Shown here: positions 35,701 to 43,611 of the stretch, piece by piece
Layout: every line of letters starts with the position of its first letter
Numbering within the stretch: the first letter of the stretch is position 1
From: Mycobacterium bohemicum DSM 44277
GTDB taxonomy: Bacteria; Actinomycetota; Actinomycetes; Mycobacteriales; Mycobacteriaceae
Direction of reading: 5' to 3'
Assembly (NCBI RefSeq): GCF_001053185.1
Contig: NZ_CSTD01000003.1
Span: 297,976 to 361,975, forward strand
Length of the DNA: 64,000 nt
Program-made: the position numbers and the translations under genes
The notes under the pieces: model-generated
Seen by the model: the letters and a program-made list of their open reading frames with translations, nothing else
Database searches by the model: none
What the model was told of the DNA's origin: nothing

Positions 35701-36165
35701 GTGAGCAGACGCCCCAGCCCGAATCGTGAAGCACCCCGGGGCAAGACCCGCCGGGCACCGGTGGCACCCGCGGGCCTGGGCGCCGACGGGCTCGCGGCCT
35801 GGAAGTGGGTCTGGGCGCCGAGCCACCCGTGGATCACCGAACGCCACCGCGGCCTCGTCGAGCGGTACTGCCGGCTACGCGATGTCGCCGACGGGTTGTT
35901 CCGCCAGATCGACACCGACGGAATCATGTCGACCGGCAGCCAGAAACAGCTCCGCACCAACCCCGCGCTGGCGCAGCTGAAGAACCTCTCCACCGAGTTG
36001 CGGCTGTGTGAAACCGAGCTTGGATTGACCCCGGCAGCGGAGTCGAAGACGGCGCCGACCCCGGCAGGCGCGTTCGCCGACACACCTCGGGCACGCGCCA
36101 AGGCCCGCCGCCCCGATGACACGTTGGTGACCCTGCTCGACGACCACCGCCGACGCGACGCCTGA
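35701..36165 (+). CDS. Terminase small subunit-like protein
   Basis: A 154-residue protein from GTG 35701. It begins with a basic, Pro/Arg-rich segment, then a helical part (ITERHRGLVERYCRLRDVADGLF ... SGSQKQLRTNPALAQLKNLSTELRLCETELGLTP) typical of P27-type small terminases that recognise pac or cos DNA. The element-encoded small subunit is how many phage satellites divert packaging. Here it follows terL, whereas small usually precedes large. Confidence 0.75.
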   Translation: MSRRPSPNREAPRGKTRRAPVAPAGLGADGLAAWKWVWAPSHPWITERHRGLVERYCRLRDVADGLFRQIDTDGIMSTGSQKQLRTNPALAQLKNLSTELRLCETELGLTPAAESKTAPTPAGAFADTPRARAKARRPDDTLVTLLDDHRRRDA

Positions 36166-36328
36166 CCAACCCGGACCCCGACGGCCCCGATAGCCTCGAT
36201 TCGCACCGATCCGGCGCTCTCGGCGGGCACCGGGCCTTTTTTGTGGCGATTCGCCCCGGAGAGACTTCGACTGATGGCAGGGTCGACGTGGCTCGCAGCT
36301 AAAAAACGGGATCTCAGGGGCAGCCTGC

Positions 36329-36736
36329 CTAGATGGTGTCCAGCACGCTGGGCGGGGGTGGTGCCGGCGGCTGAGGTGGCCCTGCCGGTGGTCGACGCCG
36401 GGGTCCGCGGGTTGCTCGGTTACAGGCCCGGTGTTCGGGTCCACGGTAGCTGCGGTCGGGGTTGTGACCCAGGTCCCAAAGCTGTCCGGGGGTGATGATC
36501 TGGCCGCACTCGGGGCGTGCGCAGACGACGGTGCCTGTGGCGATGCGCCGTTCCCACTGTTCGCGGAGTTGGCGATGCTCGGGCCCGTAGCCGCGGTCGG
36601 TCGGGCTTGGCCGGTCGAGGTCGCGGAGCTTCTGATGCTCGCGCCGGCAGGCGTCGCAGCGGCCAGAGGCGTCGCGGGTCAACGCCGGGCAGCGGGCGCC
36701 GCGCACCCCCAGGCAGGGGCGCGGGTGTCGGGCCAT
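36329..36736 (-). CDS. HNH endonuclease
   Basis: A 135-residue protein. The HNH core is CARPECGQIITPGQLWDLGHNPDRSYRGPEHRACNR with CxxxC/HxxC-type zinc ligands and the catalytic DLGH. An upstream CDACRREHQK supplies another CxxC. ATG 36736 is chosen; the frame is open to 36781. HNH proteins next to terminases stimulate cos cleavage in several phages and in capsid-forming satellites. It lies convergent to the terminase genes. Confidence 0.82.
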   Translation of the reverse strand: MARHPRPCLGVRGARCPALTRDASGRCDACRREHQKLRDLDRPSPTDRGYGPEHRQLREQWERRIATGTVVCARPECGQIITPGQLWDLGHNPDRSYRGPEHRACNRATRGPRRRPPAGPPQPPAPPPPSVLDTI

Positions 36737-36799
36737 GGTCCCTAGTATGCCTCCGCGGCCCGTGCTGCCGCGGGCCCGCACGGAGCCGCCGGGCGTACA

Positions 36800-37433
36800 G
36801 GCGTGGCGCTGAGGTGTGGTTAGTTACGCTGCTCGCCAGCCCAAGCCTCACGGTATTTGCGGGCAGCTTTCGCGTTGTCCCACAAGTCCCAGAAGTCCAG
36901 GCGGCCCGAGACGGATCCTCTGGGACTTGTGGGCGGCCCTCTGGGACGCCCTGATGCTGCGGCAGTCGCCAGAACCACGGCCCGTTGGCGGTGTCGCGTT
37001 CGGATTCGACACCGAGTTTGCGCTTTGCTGTCTTGATTGCCTTTTCAGAGAATCCGGCCTTGTCGCGCGCGGTGTGGGCGTCGGCTGCCCAGCGAGGGCC
37101 CGCGGCGAGATAAGTCGCCAGCCACCCGATCGCGTCACCCTTGGCGCTGTCATGCTCGGCCGCGTAGTTCTCTGCCAAATGTTCGCGCGCCGTCTGGTCG
37201 GAGTCGCCGGCGTAGGCGAGCCGGGGCACGGTGCCGTCATGGTCGTCGGTGGGATCAAAGTGCTGTACCGCCGTGATGGCGAACTTGGTGGCGTTGGCGA
37301 TGGCCGCACCGTTGGCTTTCTCGGGCCCGACGGTCAGTTTTCCGTCGTCAGCGGTTTGGGCGTAGAGGGTCATGCGAGCCTTCTTGCGCAGCTCGCCTGT
37401 TGCGCCGTAGCGATCGCGGTCATCGGTTACCAC
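36800..37433 (-). pseudogene. Fragment of phage AAA/RepA-like replication protein
   Basis: The frame starting near GTG 37433 reads VTDDRDRYGATGELRKKARMTLYAQTADDGK and later KAIKTAKRKLGVESERDTANGPWFWRLP. These are blocks seen near the C-terminus of RepA/RecA-like AAA proteins of actinobacterial phages. The Walker-containing N-terminal part is absent, and after about 36900 the frame drifts into shadow of the HNH gene. It looks like a truncated second replication gene. The end point is approximate. Confidence 0.55.
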
Positions 37434-37984
37434 CGGGCGGCGCGGGCGTTACGCACTATCTGTTGGACGCGGTCAGTCATTCCGGGTGTTGCAGCAGTGA
37501 TACCGCCCGGCGGTTCGTGGTGACCGTTTGCGATTGTGGAACCACGAATTAACGACTTTGACGAACTGTGCAGCCCAGAGCATGTTTCGTACAACGAACC
37601 GTCTACGAATTCCGACGAACTAACCTCCGCCGCGGAGGGGGGGTCGATGACTGAATTCGTTCCTGATTCGTCTGAGTTCGTAACCGAATTTGTGCCCTGA
37701 ACTGCGTGTTTCGTAGATTCGTTACTTCGTAGGCTCCGATGTACATAGCGAGTGATTGGCCGAGAGCCGGTCTCTTCGCGGATCTCGAACACCACCCCGT
37801 CGTGCACCAGGGGTGCCAGCTCGGCGCTGATTTCTGCGGCGGTTTTGTTGCGCTTGAAGTAGTCCCGGTTAATCTCCGTGCGGGTGCGGCCGGCATCCCC
37901 GCCGCCAAGAATGAAATTAGCTAGACCGCCGGCGGATTCGCGCTCCGCTTCGAGTTCATGGCACTCATTCCGTCGGCGAACTTA
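37427..37984 (-). pseudogene. C-terminal fragment of a replication protein with winged-helix segment
   Basis: An open frame without an ATG/GTG start in its front part. It reads ELEAERESAGGLANFILG then RTRTEINRDYFKRNKTAAEISAELAPLVHDGVVFEIREETGSRPITRYVH, the winged-helix tail seen in DUF3987-type phage replication proteins, then a low-complexity Asn/Ser region. Its upstream boundary is the TAA of the secreted protein gene. Probably the remains of a second replication module. M-initiated translation from 37807 would give 126 residues. Confidence 0.5.
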
Positions 37985-38227
37985 GCCGCGCCAGTAGCCG
38001 CTCGGCCGGCTCTGGGCGGCGCAGTAGTTCGGATCGTAGGCCGGCCCGAACGGGTCGCAGCTGTAGCCGCCGCCGGGGGACTCGTCGGCGCAGACCGTCG
38101 GGTCAAACAGCGGTGAGGCCGGATCGCACCACTGGATCGGCCCCGCGTGGGTGGGCGGGCTGACCGCGACCATGGCAGCGGACAGCGCGCAGCCGATGAC
38201 CGCGGCGGCGATGAACGTGCGGATCAT
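37982..38227 (-). CDS. Small secreted Cys-rich protein with two CDPxxPxxDPxxCA repeats
   Basis: An 81-residue protein. ATG 38227 has a strong AGGAGG at 38235-38240. Residues 1-28 are a signal peptide ending THA. The mature part has two copies of C-D-P-x2-P-x2-D-P-x2-C-A, at residues 34-47 and 57-70, each bounded by cysteines that could form a disulphide. No known domain is recalled. As the only obviously exported product of the element, it is a candidate lysogenic-conversion factor. Confidence 0.75.
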   Translation of the reverse strand: MIRTFIAAAVIGCALSAAMVAVSPPTHAGPIQWCDPASPLFDPTVCADESPGGGYSCDPFGPAYDPNYCAAQSRPSGYWRG

Positions 38228-38307
38228 GGTGTGTCCTCCTTTGCTGTGTCTGCAGTGTGCTCCCGGGGGCCGACAACGGTCCACGGACTGCGCGGATGGC
38301 GCGGCGG

Positions 38308-38655
38308 TCATCGCGTCCGCGATCGAGGTCGCCGACCCGCCAGCTGAATCACATTGCCGACCACAGCCGGGGCGCGGTCGGCGGCGCCCTCGACCACAGC
38401 CAGCACCACGCGTAGTTCTTCCACCGTCAGATCCTCGGGCGGCGCGTCGGCCATGGCGGTCCTGACGCGGCGGATGAGTTCGGCACGTTCCAATGTGGGC
38501 ACCGCCCGTCCGGTAAGGACCCGGATGCGCGCCTCCCCGAGCAACAGTGCCACCGCAGCTCGAAGATCAGAAGGTCGTTCAGGCCGACGGCCTGGGCGCA
38601 GCGCTCGACCTCCTGTACAAGCCTCTCGCGGTGCCTGCCTGGTGGCGGTGGTCAT
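38308..38655 (-). CDS. Hypothetical element protein (115 aa)
   Basis: A 115-residue protein whose ATG at 38655 overlaps the stop of the preceding gene (ATGA). The middle (ALLLGEARIRVLTGRAVPTLERAELIRRVRTAMADAPPEDLTVEELRVVLAVVEG) is helical. The ends are basic. No family recognised. Part of the minus-strand operon that starts beside attR. Confidence 0.55.
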   Translation of the reverse strand: MTTATRQAPREACTGGRALRPGRRPERPSDLRAAVALLLGEARIRVLTGRAVPTLERAELIRRVRTAMADAPPEDLTVEELRVVLAVVEGAADRAPAVVGNVIQLAGRRPRSRTR

Positions 38656-39014
38656 TCCGCGCTCCACCCGTCGATCACGCCGGCGACCGCGACGAGCCGC
38701 GCCGCCAACTGGCGCGCTTCGTTGGCGGTCAGATGCAACGAGATGTCGGCGTGCGGGTCGTAACGCTCGACGTGTACGTACACGACCGCATCCTTGGCGA
38801 ATCCGCGGTAGGCCATCGCTCCGACTTGCGTTAACCACACGCCGTTGCCATCTAGCGCGGCCGGTTCGTGTATCGGGCACACATAGGAACCGGTCTCGCC
38901 CCAGCACACCTGATCGCCTTCGGAAACTGCCTGGGTGTGTCCGTCGCCGTCCGTGCACCACGGCGCGCACACGATGGGCGGTAGGCCTGGACGCGCCGGG
39001 CGGTCGCTAGTCAT
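38652..39014 (-). CDS. DUF6907-like element protein
   Basis: A 120-residue protein. The layout APWC ... VCWGETGSY ... VYVHVERYDPHADISLHLTANEARQLAARL resembles DUF6907 proteins found in actinobacterial phages and mobile elements: an N-terminal Cys/Trp motif and a C-terminal helical part preceded by xxLTxxEAxxLA. Function unknown. ATG 39014 overlaps the stop of the gene before it. Confidence 0.62.
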   Translation of the reverse strand: MTSDRPARPGLPPIVCAPWCTDGDGHTQAVSEGDQVCWGETGSYVCPIHEPAALDGNGVWLTQVGAMAYRGFAKDAVVYVHVERYDPHADISLHLTANEARQLAARLVAVAGVIDGWSAE

Positions 39015-39520
39015 GCGCCCGTCCACCCATCCAGCTTGGCGGGAGCCGCGCTGATAGCCGCGTTGATAGCCGCGGCCAGCTCGCCGGCTTCGTCGAGGCT
39101 CAATATCGTGTCGCCGGGAAGGCGAATCTGATACTCAACGCTCCCGTCTAGGGTCTGCACGCCCCCCAGTTCGACGCTGATCTCCTCATACTGCGTCTTC
39201 ACAAGGGCTGAGCAGACATCGACGCGGCGGAACGCATCAGGGGTGTCGGCGTCGTCCCAGTCGTACACCTTCACGGCGGCGGGAGGGGGAGCGACGTCGC
39301 CGATCATCGCGACGGCGATGTTGTGGGCAGAGCGTTGCCGGGCCAGCTCGATCAGCAGCCGAGCGATGTCGGTATCGGACCGCGGGGCGGTCGACCACCA
39401 GGGCTTGGGCAGCGTCGCACGGCGGCGGTAGCCGTTTTCACTGTCCTCAAGCTCTGTGACCTGCTCGGGCGTGAGCTGGTCGGCCAGGTCGCGCCAGTTG
39501 GAGGCGTTTTCGGGTGTCAT
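39011..39520 (-). CDS. Hypothetical element protein (169 aa)
   Basis: A 169-residue acidic protein (MTPENASNWRDLADQLTPEQVTEL ...). The C-terminal LPGDTILSLDEAGELAAAINAAI echoes the LTxxEAxxLA end of its downstream neighbour, so the two may share a small domain. ATG 39520 overlaps the stop of the first operon gene (ATGA). Confidence 0.58.
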   Translation of the reverse strand: MTPENASNWRDLADQLTPEQVTELEDSENGYRRRATLPKPWWSTAPRSDTDIARLLIELARQRSAHNIAVAMIGDVAPPPAAVKVYDWDDADTPDAFRRVDVCSALVKTQYEEISVELGGVQTLDGSVEYQIRLPGDTILSLDEAGELAAAINAAISAAPAKLDGWTGA

Positions 39521-39954
39521 CGGTTCACCCGCGCCCGGATCGCCGCGGCCCGCTCGGGAGCAGGCGAGAGCAGCGGAGTGATACCTGACCGCTGCCGGCC
39601 ATCCGCCAACGCCCGGCACCCCGGGCACGTGAACAGCGTGCCGTGCGAGCCGTCCCGGTGCTCGACGTCGACCGGGTACGGGGCACTTGACCATCCCGGT
39701 AGGTCCCAGGTGGGGCGCCCGTCCGGCATCGACTCGACGGGCCGCGAGCGGCGCCCGCAGTGCTCACAGATCGCCCGGACCTTCCCAGCGCCGGCGGCCA
39801 CCCAATTGCTGCTCATTTCCCGGCTCACCCGTCGATCTCGGTGGCCGCCGCGGTCCTCGGTGAGCTGGTCCCAGGTGGGCAGCGTGCCCGGTTCACACCA
39901 GGCAGGCGGCGTCGGGGCGGGGCCGACGTCGGTGAGGTTGACGGTTGTGTTCAT
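39517..39954 (-). CDS. Zinc-binding-type element protein, first of minus-strand operon
   Basis: A 145-residue protein with two CxxC pairs (ICEHCGRRSRP and FTCPGCRAL) about 45 residues apart, likely one or two zinc sites. The ATG at 39954 is only 50 bases from the attR core, so its promoter must lie within or next to attR. It heads a series of overlapping genes reading away from the right end. Function unknown. Confidence 0.6.
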   Translation of the reverse strand: MNTTVNLTDVGPAPTPPAWCEPGTLPTWDQLTEDRGGHRDRRVSREMSSNWVAAGAGKVRAICEHCGRRSRPVESMPDGRPTWDLPGWSSAPYPVDVEHRDGSHGTLFTCPGCRALADGRQRSGITPLLSPAPERAAAIRARVNR

Positions 39955-39979
39955 GGCGGGTCACCTTCCGGCTGGTAAT

Positions 39980-40004
39980 GGGTTATCTAGCCAGTCGGTA
40001 ACAT
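39980..40004 (+). other. attR: P arm plus core ACAT
   Basis: P arm GGGTTATCTAGCCAG (39980-39994), TCGGTA, then the core ACAT (40001-40004), followed by bacterial sequence that restores the 13E12 frame (HHLLKTFWGW). The arm is an exact inverted copy of 27493-27507 at the other end, at the same six-base distance from the core. Confidence 0.85.
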
Positions 40005-40367
40005 CATTTGCTGAAGACGTTTTGGGGCTGGTCCGAGAAACAGCTGCCCGACGCGACCCTGATCCTGACTTCCCCGGCCGGGCGCACCTACGTGACCACC
40101 CCGGGCAGCGCGCTGCTGTTCCCCAGCCTGTGCCACGCGGTGGGCGGCATGCCCGGACCCGAGGCCGACCCCGCACCGCAGGACTACTGCGGCCAGCGCA
40201 CCGCCATGATGCCCCGACGCCGGCGCACCCGCACCCAACAGCGCACAGAGCGGGTTGCGGCCGAACGCCGACGAAACCACAACACCCGCACCCGCCGCCA
40301 GGCCCAAACCGTGAACCCCACCGGACCCGCCCCACCCCACACCGACGACGACCCACCACCCTTCTGA
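40005..40367 (+). pseudogene. 13E12-repeat protein, 3' part beyond the element
   Basis: The C-terminal 120 codons of the gene that begins at 26263: LLKTFWGWSEKQLP, then TSPAGRTYVTTPGSALLFPSLCHAVGGMP, an Arg-rich segment and the family ending APPHTDDDPPPF. Excision of the element would rejoin it in frame. The gap from 40368 to 40582 holds no gene; it is the promoter region of the following PPE gene. Confidence 0.9.
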
Positions 40368-40582
40368 CGACGTTCGACCCGCAACGTCGGGACCAAAGCC
40401 CTCGTGAGCGAAAACTCGTTGGCCAACTATCGTCACAGGTATATCGTTCGTCACATCCGGCAATCGACGGGAACGGTCCTGGCTGCAACGGAGGCGTCGA
40501 TGAACAATGTTCCAGGGCTCGACGCGGCCTAGTCGACGCGATTTCTCAGTGGTGTTACCTGGGCAGGGGAGGTAATTGAGTC

Positions 40583-41737
40583 ATGGATTTGTTCGCGCCT
40601 CCCGAGGTTATTTCGGCGCAAATCCACACCGGGCCCGGCGCGGGTTCGATGATCGAGGCCTCGGGCGCATGGCAGCAAGTGGCCGTGGAGCTGGAGAACT
40701 CCGTGTCGGTCTACGCGTCGGCGGTGTCGGGGCTCATCGAGACCTGGGCCGGTCCGTCCGCGATGGCGATGGTCCAGGCGGTCCAGCCGTACCTCATCTG
40801 GCTGGGCGCCACCGCGCAGCAGTCCCAGCAGATGGGCGCCTCGGCCGAGGCCGCGGCGCTTGCATTCTCGGCCGTCCGCGCGGCGGTGGTCACTCCCGCG
40901 CAGGTCGCCGCCAACCGGACCCGGCTGGCGCAGTTGCTGGCCACCAACCGGTTCGGGAGCAACACCGCGGCAATCGCGCAGACCGAAGCCGAATACCAGA
41001 CCATGTGGGCGAACAACTCCGCGGCGATGACCCAGTACCAGGCGGCCTCCGCGCAAGCCACCGCGCTGCCGCAGTTCACCTCGCCCCTGACGATCGCCAA
41101 CCCGACCGGGATGGCCACCCAGGCCGCCGCGGTGCCGGCGGCGACCGGGCCCACGTCGGCGCAGTCGGTCATCGACCAGATCGGCTCGTTCTTCTCGTCG
41201 TTCCTGACCACCCCGGGCGGCTTCGACCCCAACGCCGGTTGGTTCGGCTACGCGAGCACCTGGGGCAACCAGTTCCTGTCGTCCGGGTTTCCCATCAACC
41301 TCCTCGGCGTCGAGGCGCAGTTGGCGACCGCCCAGGGCGTTCAGTCGGTGGGCGGCGAAGTCGGCCAGGGCCTGGCCGAGGGAGAGGCCGCGCTGAGCTC
41401 ATCGGAGGCGAACTTCGCCAGTGCGATCAAGTCGGTCGGATCTGCGCCGACGGCCGCGCTGGGCGTGGGAGTCACCGTCGGCAAGCTGACCGCCCCGCCG
41501 GCGATCGTGGGCCTGTTGCCGGCCGCGCAGACGCCCGTGCAACTCGCCTCGGCGGCGTCGCCGCTGCCCGCGGGCACCTCCGGGCTGTCCGCCATCCCGA
41601 TGATGCCGATGATGGTGCCGCCGCCGACGTCGGCGGGCAGCGGCTGGCGCAAGAGGAAGCAGCAGAACGCCGAAGACCTCGAGTACAGCACGGAGCTCCC
41701 GAAAAGGGTGGTGCAAAGACCTCCAAGCGGGGGATGA
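40583..41737 (+). CDS. PPE family protein
   Basis: A 384-residue PPE protein. The N-terminal 180 residues are the helical PPE domain (MDLFAPPEVISAQIHTGPGAGSM; PPE at residues 6-8; WxG-type turn ETWAGPSAMAM near residue 55). The C-terminal part is Ala/Gly/Pro-rich with PMMPMMVPPPT and ends in a charged GSGWRKRKQQNAEDLEY tail. Secretion would need an ESX system and a PE partner, neither of which is adjacent. A similar PPE gene follows at 41849, pointing to tandem duplication. Confidence 0.9.
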   Translation: MDLFAPPEVISAQIHTGPGAGSMIEASGAWQQVAVELENSVSVYASAVSGLIETWAGPSAMAMVQAVQPYLIWLGATAQQSQQMGASAEAAALAFSAVRAAVVTPAQVAANRTRLAQLLATNRFGSNTAAIAQTEAEYQTMWANNSAAMTQYQAASAQATALPQFTSPLTIANPTGMATQAAAVPAATGPTSAQSVIDQIGSFFSSFLTTPGGFDPNAGWFGYASTWGNQFLSSGFPINLLGVEAQLATAQGVQSVGGEVGQGLAEGEAALSSSEANFASAIKSVGSAPTAALGVGVTVGKLTAPPAIVGLLPAAQTPVQLASAASPLPAGTSGLSAIPMMPMMVPPPTSAGSGWRKRKQQNAEDLEYSTELPKRVVQRPPSGG

Positions 41738-41777
41738 GGGCCGATCATGGTGCCCCGCCAAAGCGAACGCAGCAGTA

Positions 41778-41803
41778 GGACACCGAGAACTCTCGCGGTG
41801 TCC
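41778..41803 (+). terminator. Stem-loop after first PPE gene
   Basis: GGACACCG (41778-41785) pairs with CGGTGTCC (41796-41803), with extra inner pairing through a small bulge. It is 40 bases past the first PPE stop and 45 bases before the second PPE start. Confidence 0.5.
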
Positions 41804-41848
41804 GAGCTGCCGCGCCCGCCCTACGCCGGACGTTCAGTGGGGTAGCCC

Positions 41849-42690
41849 ATGATGGATTTCGGCATGCTCCCCCCGGAGATCAGCTCGGCGCTGATCCACT
41901 CCGGGCCCGGTTCGGGCTCGCTGGTCGCGGCGTCGGACGTGTGGCAACAGCTCAGCATCGAACTCGAGCAGTCGGTCGCCGGCTACACCTCGACGCTGTC
42001 CCTGCTGGGCGCGGACTGGCGCGGCCCGTCCTCGCTGGCGATGGCCGACGCGGCCCAGCCCTACCTGGACTGGCTGACCGCGACCGCGGCGCAGTGCGAG
42101 CGCGTCGCCGCGTCGATGGAGGCCGTGGTGTCGGCGTTCGAGCTGACCCATTTCACGGTCGTGCATCCCGCGGTGGTCGCCGCCAACCGGGCGCGGCTCG
42201 CCGTCCTGCTCGCCACCAACTTCTTCGGGATCAACCTGCCGGCGATCGCCGAAACCGAGGCCGAATACATGGCCATGTGGGTCAACAACGCCGCCGCGAT
42301 GTATCGGTACGCGGCCACGTCCGCGAGCGCCGTTGTGCCGCAGCAATTCTCGCCCCCACCCCCGATCGTGGACCCGGCGGGGACGGCCACCCAGGTCGCC
42401 GCGGTGCAGGCGGCGGCGGCCTCCCCGACGCCGGCGCAGTCGGTCATCGATCAAATCGGGTCGTTCTTCGAGTCTTTCCTCGGCACCCCGGGCGGCTTCA
42501 ACCCCCAAGCCGGTTGGTTCCAATGGGCCAGCACCTGGGCAAACCAGGCGATCGCCGCCGGCGGATACCCGGTCAACATTCTCGGTGTCCTGGCGCAATT
42601 GCAGACCGCCGGCGGCTTCCAGTCGCTGGGAGGCGAGGTCGGCACGGGCCTGGCGGATGCCGGGGCCGACGCGGCGGCCACCGCAGCAAC
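41849..42690 (+). pseudogene. PPE family gene, 3' end replaced
   Basis: The start MDFGMLPPEISSALIHSGPGSGSLVAAS and the following helical domain are about as similar to the first PPE gene as recent paralogues. Shared downstream blocks are AQSVIDQIGSFF and PGGFNPQAGWFQWASTWANQ. After ALADAGADAAATAA (about residue 280, near 42680) the sequence becomes part of a glutamate synthase gene in another frame. Read on in the PPE frame, the product would be 399 residues with an Arg/Ser-rich nonsense tail. Confidence 0.8.
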
Positions 42691-43611
42691 GACGACGGCA
42701 CCTTCAGCCTCGATCGCCTCATCGACCGGGTCGCGGCCACGCCCGCCATCCGGGCCATCGAGATCAAGCTCAGCCAGGGCGCCAAGCCGGGCCTGGGCGG
42801 CATGCTGCCCGGCGCCAAGGTCACCCCGGAGATCGCCGCGATCCGCGGCATCGAGGTGGGGGTGGACTGCAAGAGCCCGGCCGGTCACTCCGCTTTCCGC
42901 GATGTGGACGGGCTGCTGGACCTGGTCGAGACCATCGCGGCCGAGACGGGACTGCCGGTGGGCATCAAGTCGGCGGTCGGGGAGGCGGCGTTCTGGCCCG
43001 AGCTGGCCGCGCGGATGGCGCGCACCGGCACCGGCGTCGACTTCGTGACGGTCGACGGCGGCGAGGGCGGCACCGGCGCGGCCCCGCTCGTCTTCACCGA
43101 CCACGTGGCCCTGCCGTTCAAGTGGGCCTTCCCGCGCGTCTACGCCGCCTTCGCCGAGGAGGGCCTGCACCACGACGTGGTGTTCATCGGCTCGGCCAAG
43201 CTCGGCATCCCAGAGAACGCCCTGCTGGCGCTGGCCATGGGCTGCGACATGGTCAACGTCGCGCGCACGGCCATGTTCTCCATCGGCTGCATCCAGGCCC
43301 AGCGTTGCCACACCGGCCGCTGCCCGTCGGGCGTCGCCACCCAGTCGGTGTGGCTGCAGCACGGCCTCGACCCGGCGCTGAAGTCGGTGCGCTGCGCCAA
43401 CTACCTGGCCACCCTGCGCTTCGAGCTGCTGTCCCTGGCCCGCGCCTGCGGGCATGTCCATCCGGCGCTGGTGCCGCTCGAGGCCATCGAGCTGCTCGAC
43501 GTCGACCTGCGCACCGTGCAGGCAGACGACGTATTCGACTACAAGCCGGACTGGGGCTTGCCCGGCCCGGCGGACGTCGAGGCGATCACGGCGCTGATGG
43601 CGGCCGGCTAA
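42684..43611 (+). pseudogene. FMN-binding glutamate synthase family gene, 5'-truncated
   Basis: About 308 codons of a GltB-type FMN/Fe-S domain protein, beginning at SNDDGTFSLDRLIDRV. Later blocks are GAKPGLGGMLPGAKVTPEIA, VDGGEGGTGAAP and the 3Fe-4S cluster cysteines CIQAQRCHTGRCPSG. The intact family is roughly 500 residues or more, so the N-terminal 40 percent is missing. There is no start codon in context. The stop at 43611 overlaps the convergent DUF5994 gene by four bases. Confidence 0.82.

Larger units (their letters stand above)
27483..40004 (+). mobile_element. 12.5 kb serine-integrase element in a 13E12 gene, phiRv1-like, satellite candidate
   Basis: Bounded by core ACAT at 27483-27486 (attL) and 40001-40004 (attR), a unit length of 12518 bp. 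Joining the two halves of the 13E12 gene across the core restores CYCSTHHLLKTFWGW in frame, which proves the insertion point. Plus-strand genes run from 27531 to 36165: integrase, small proteins, primase, WhiB-like, Xis-like, terminase large and small. Minus-strand genes run from 39954 to 36329. No capsid, portal, tail or lysis gene is recognisable. M. tuberculosis phiRv1 also uses a serine integrase and REP13E12. The satellite label is inference. Confidence 0.9.

Noticed and set aside
28910..39954. Phage structural genes (capsid, portal, tail, lysin)
   Set aside because: Every sizeable frame was read; none shows such motifs. Divergent ones could be missed without profile searches.
27483..40004. 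tRNA gene as attachment site
   Set aside because: No tRNA-like cloverleaf at either end; the target is a protein gene, as expected for this integrase type.
40576..41778. 400-codon plus-strand frame over the first PPE gene
   Set aside because: Shadow frame; the PPE domain frame from 40583 is unmistakable.
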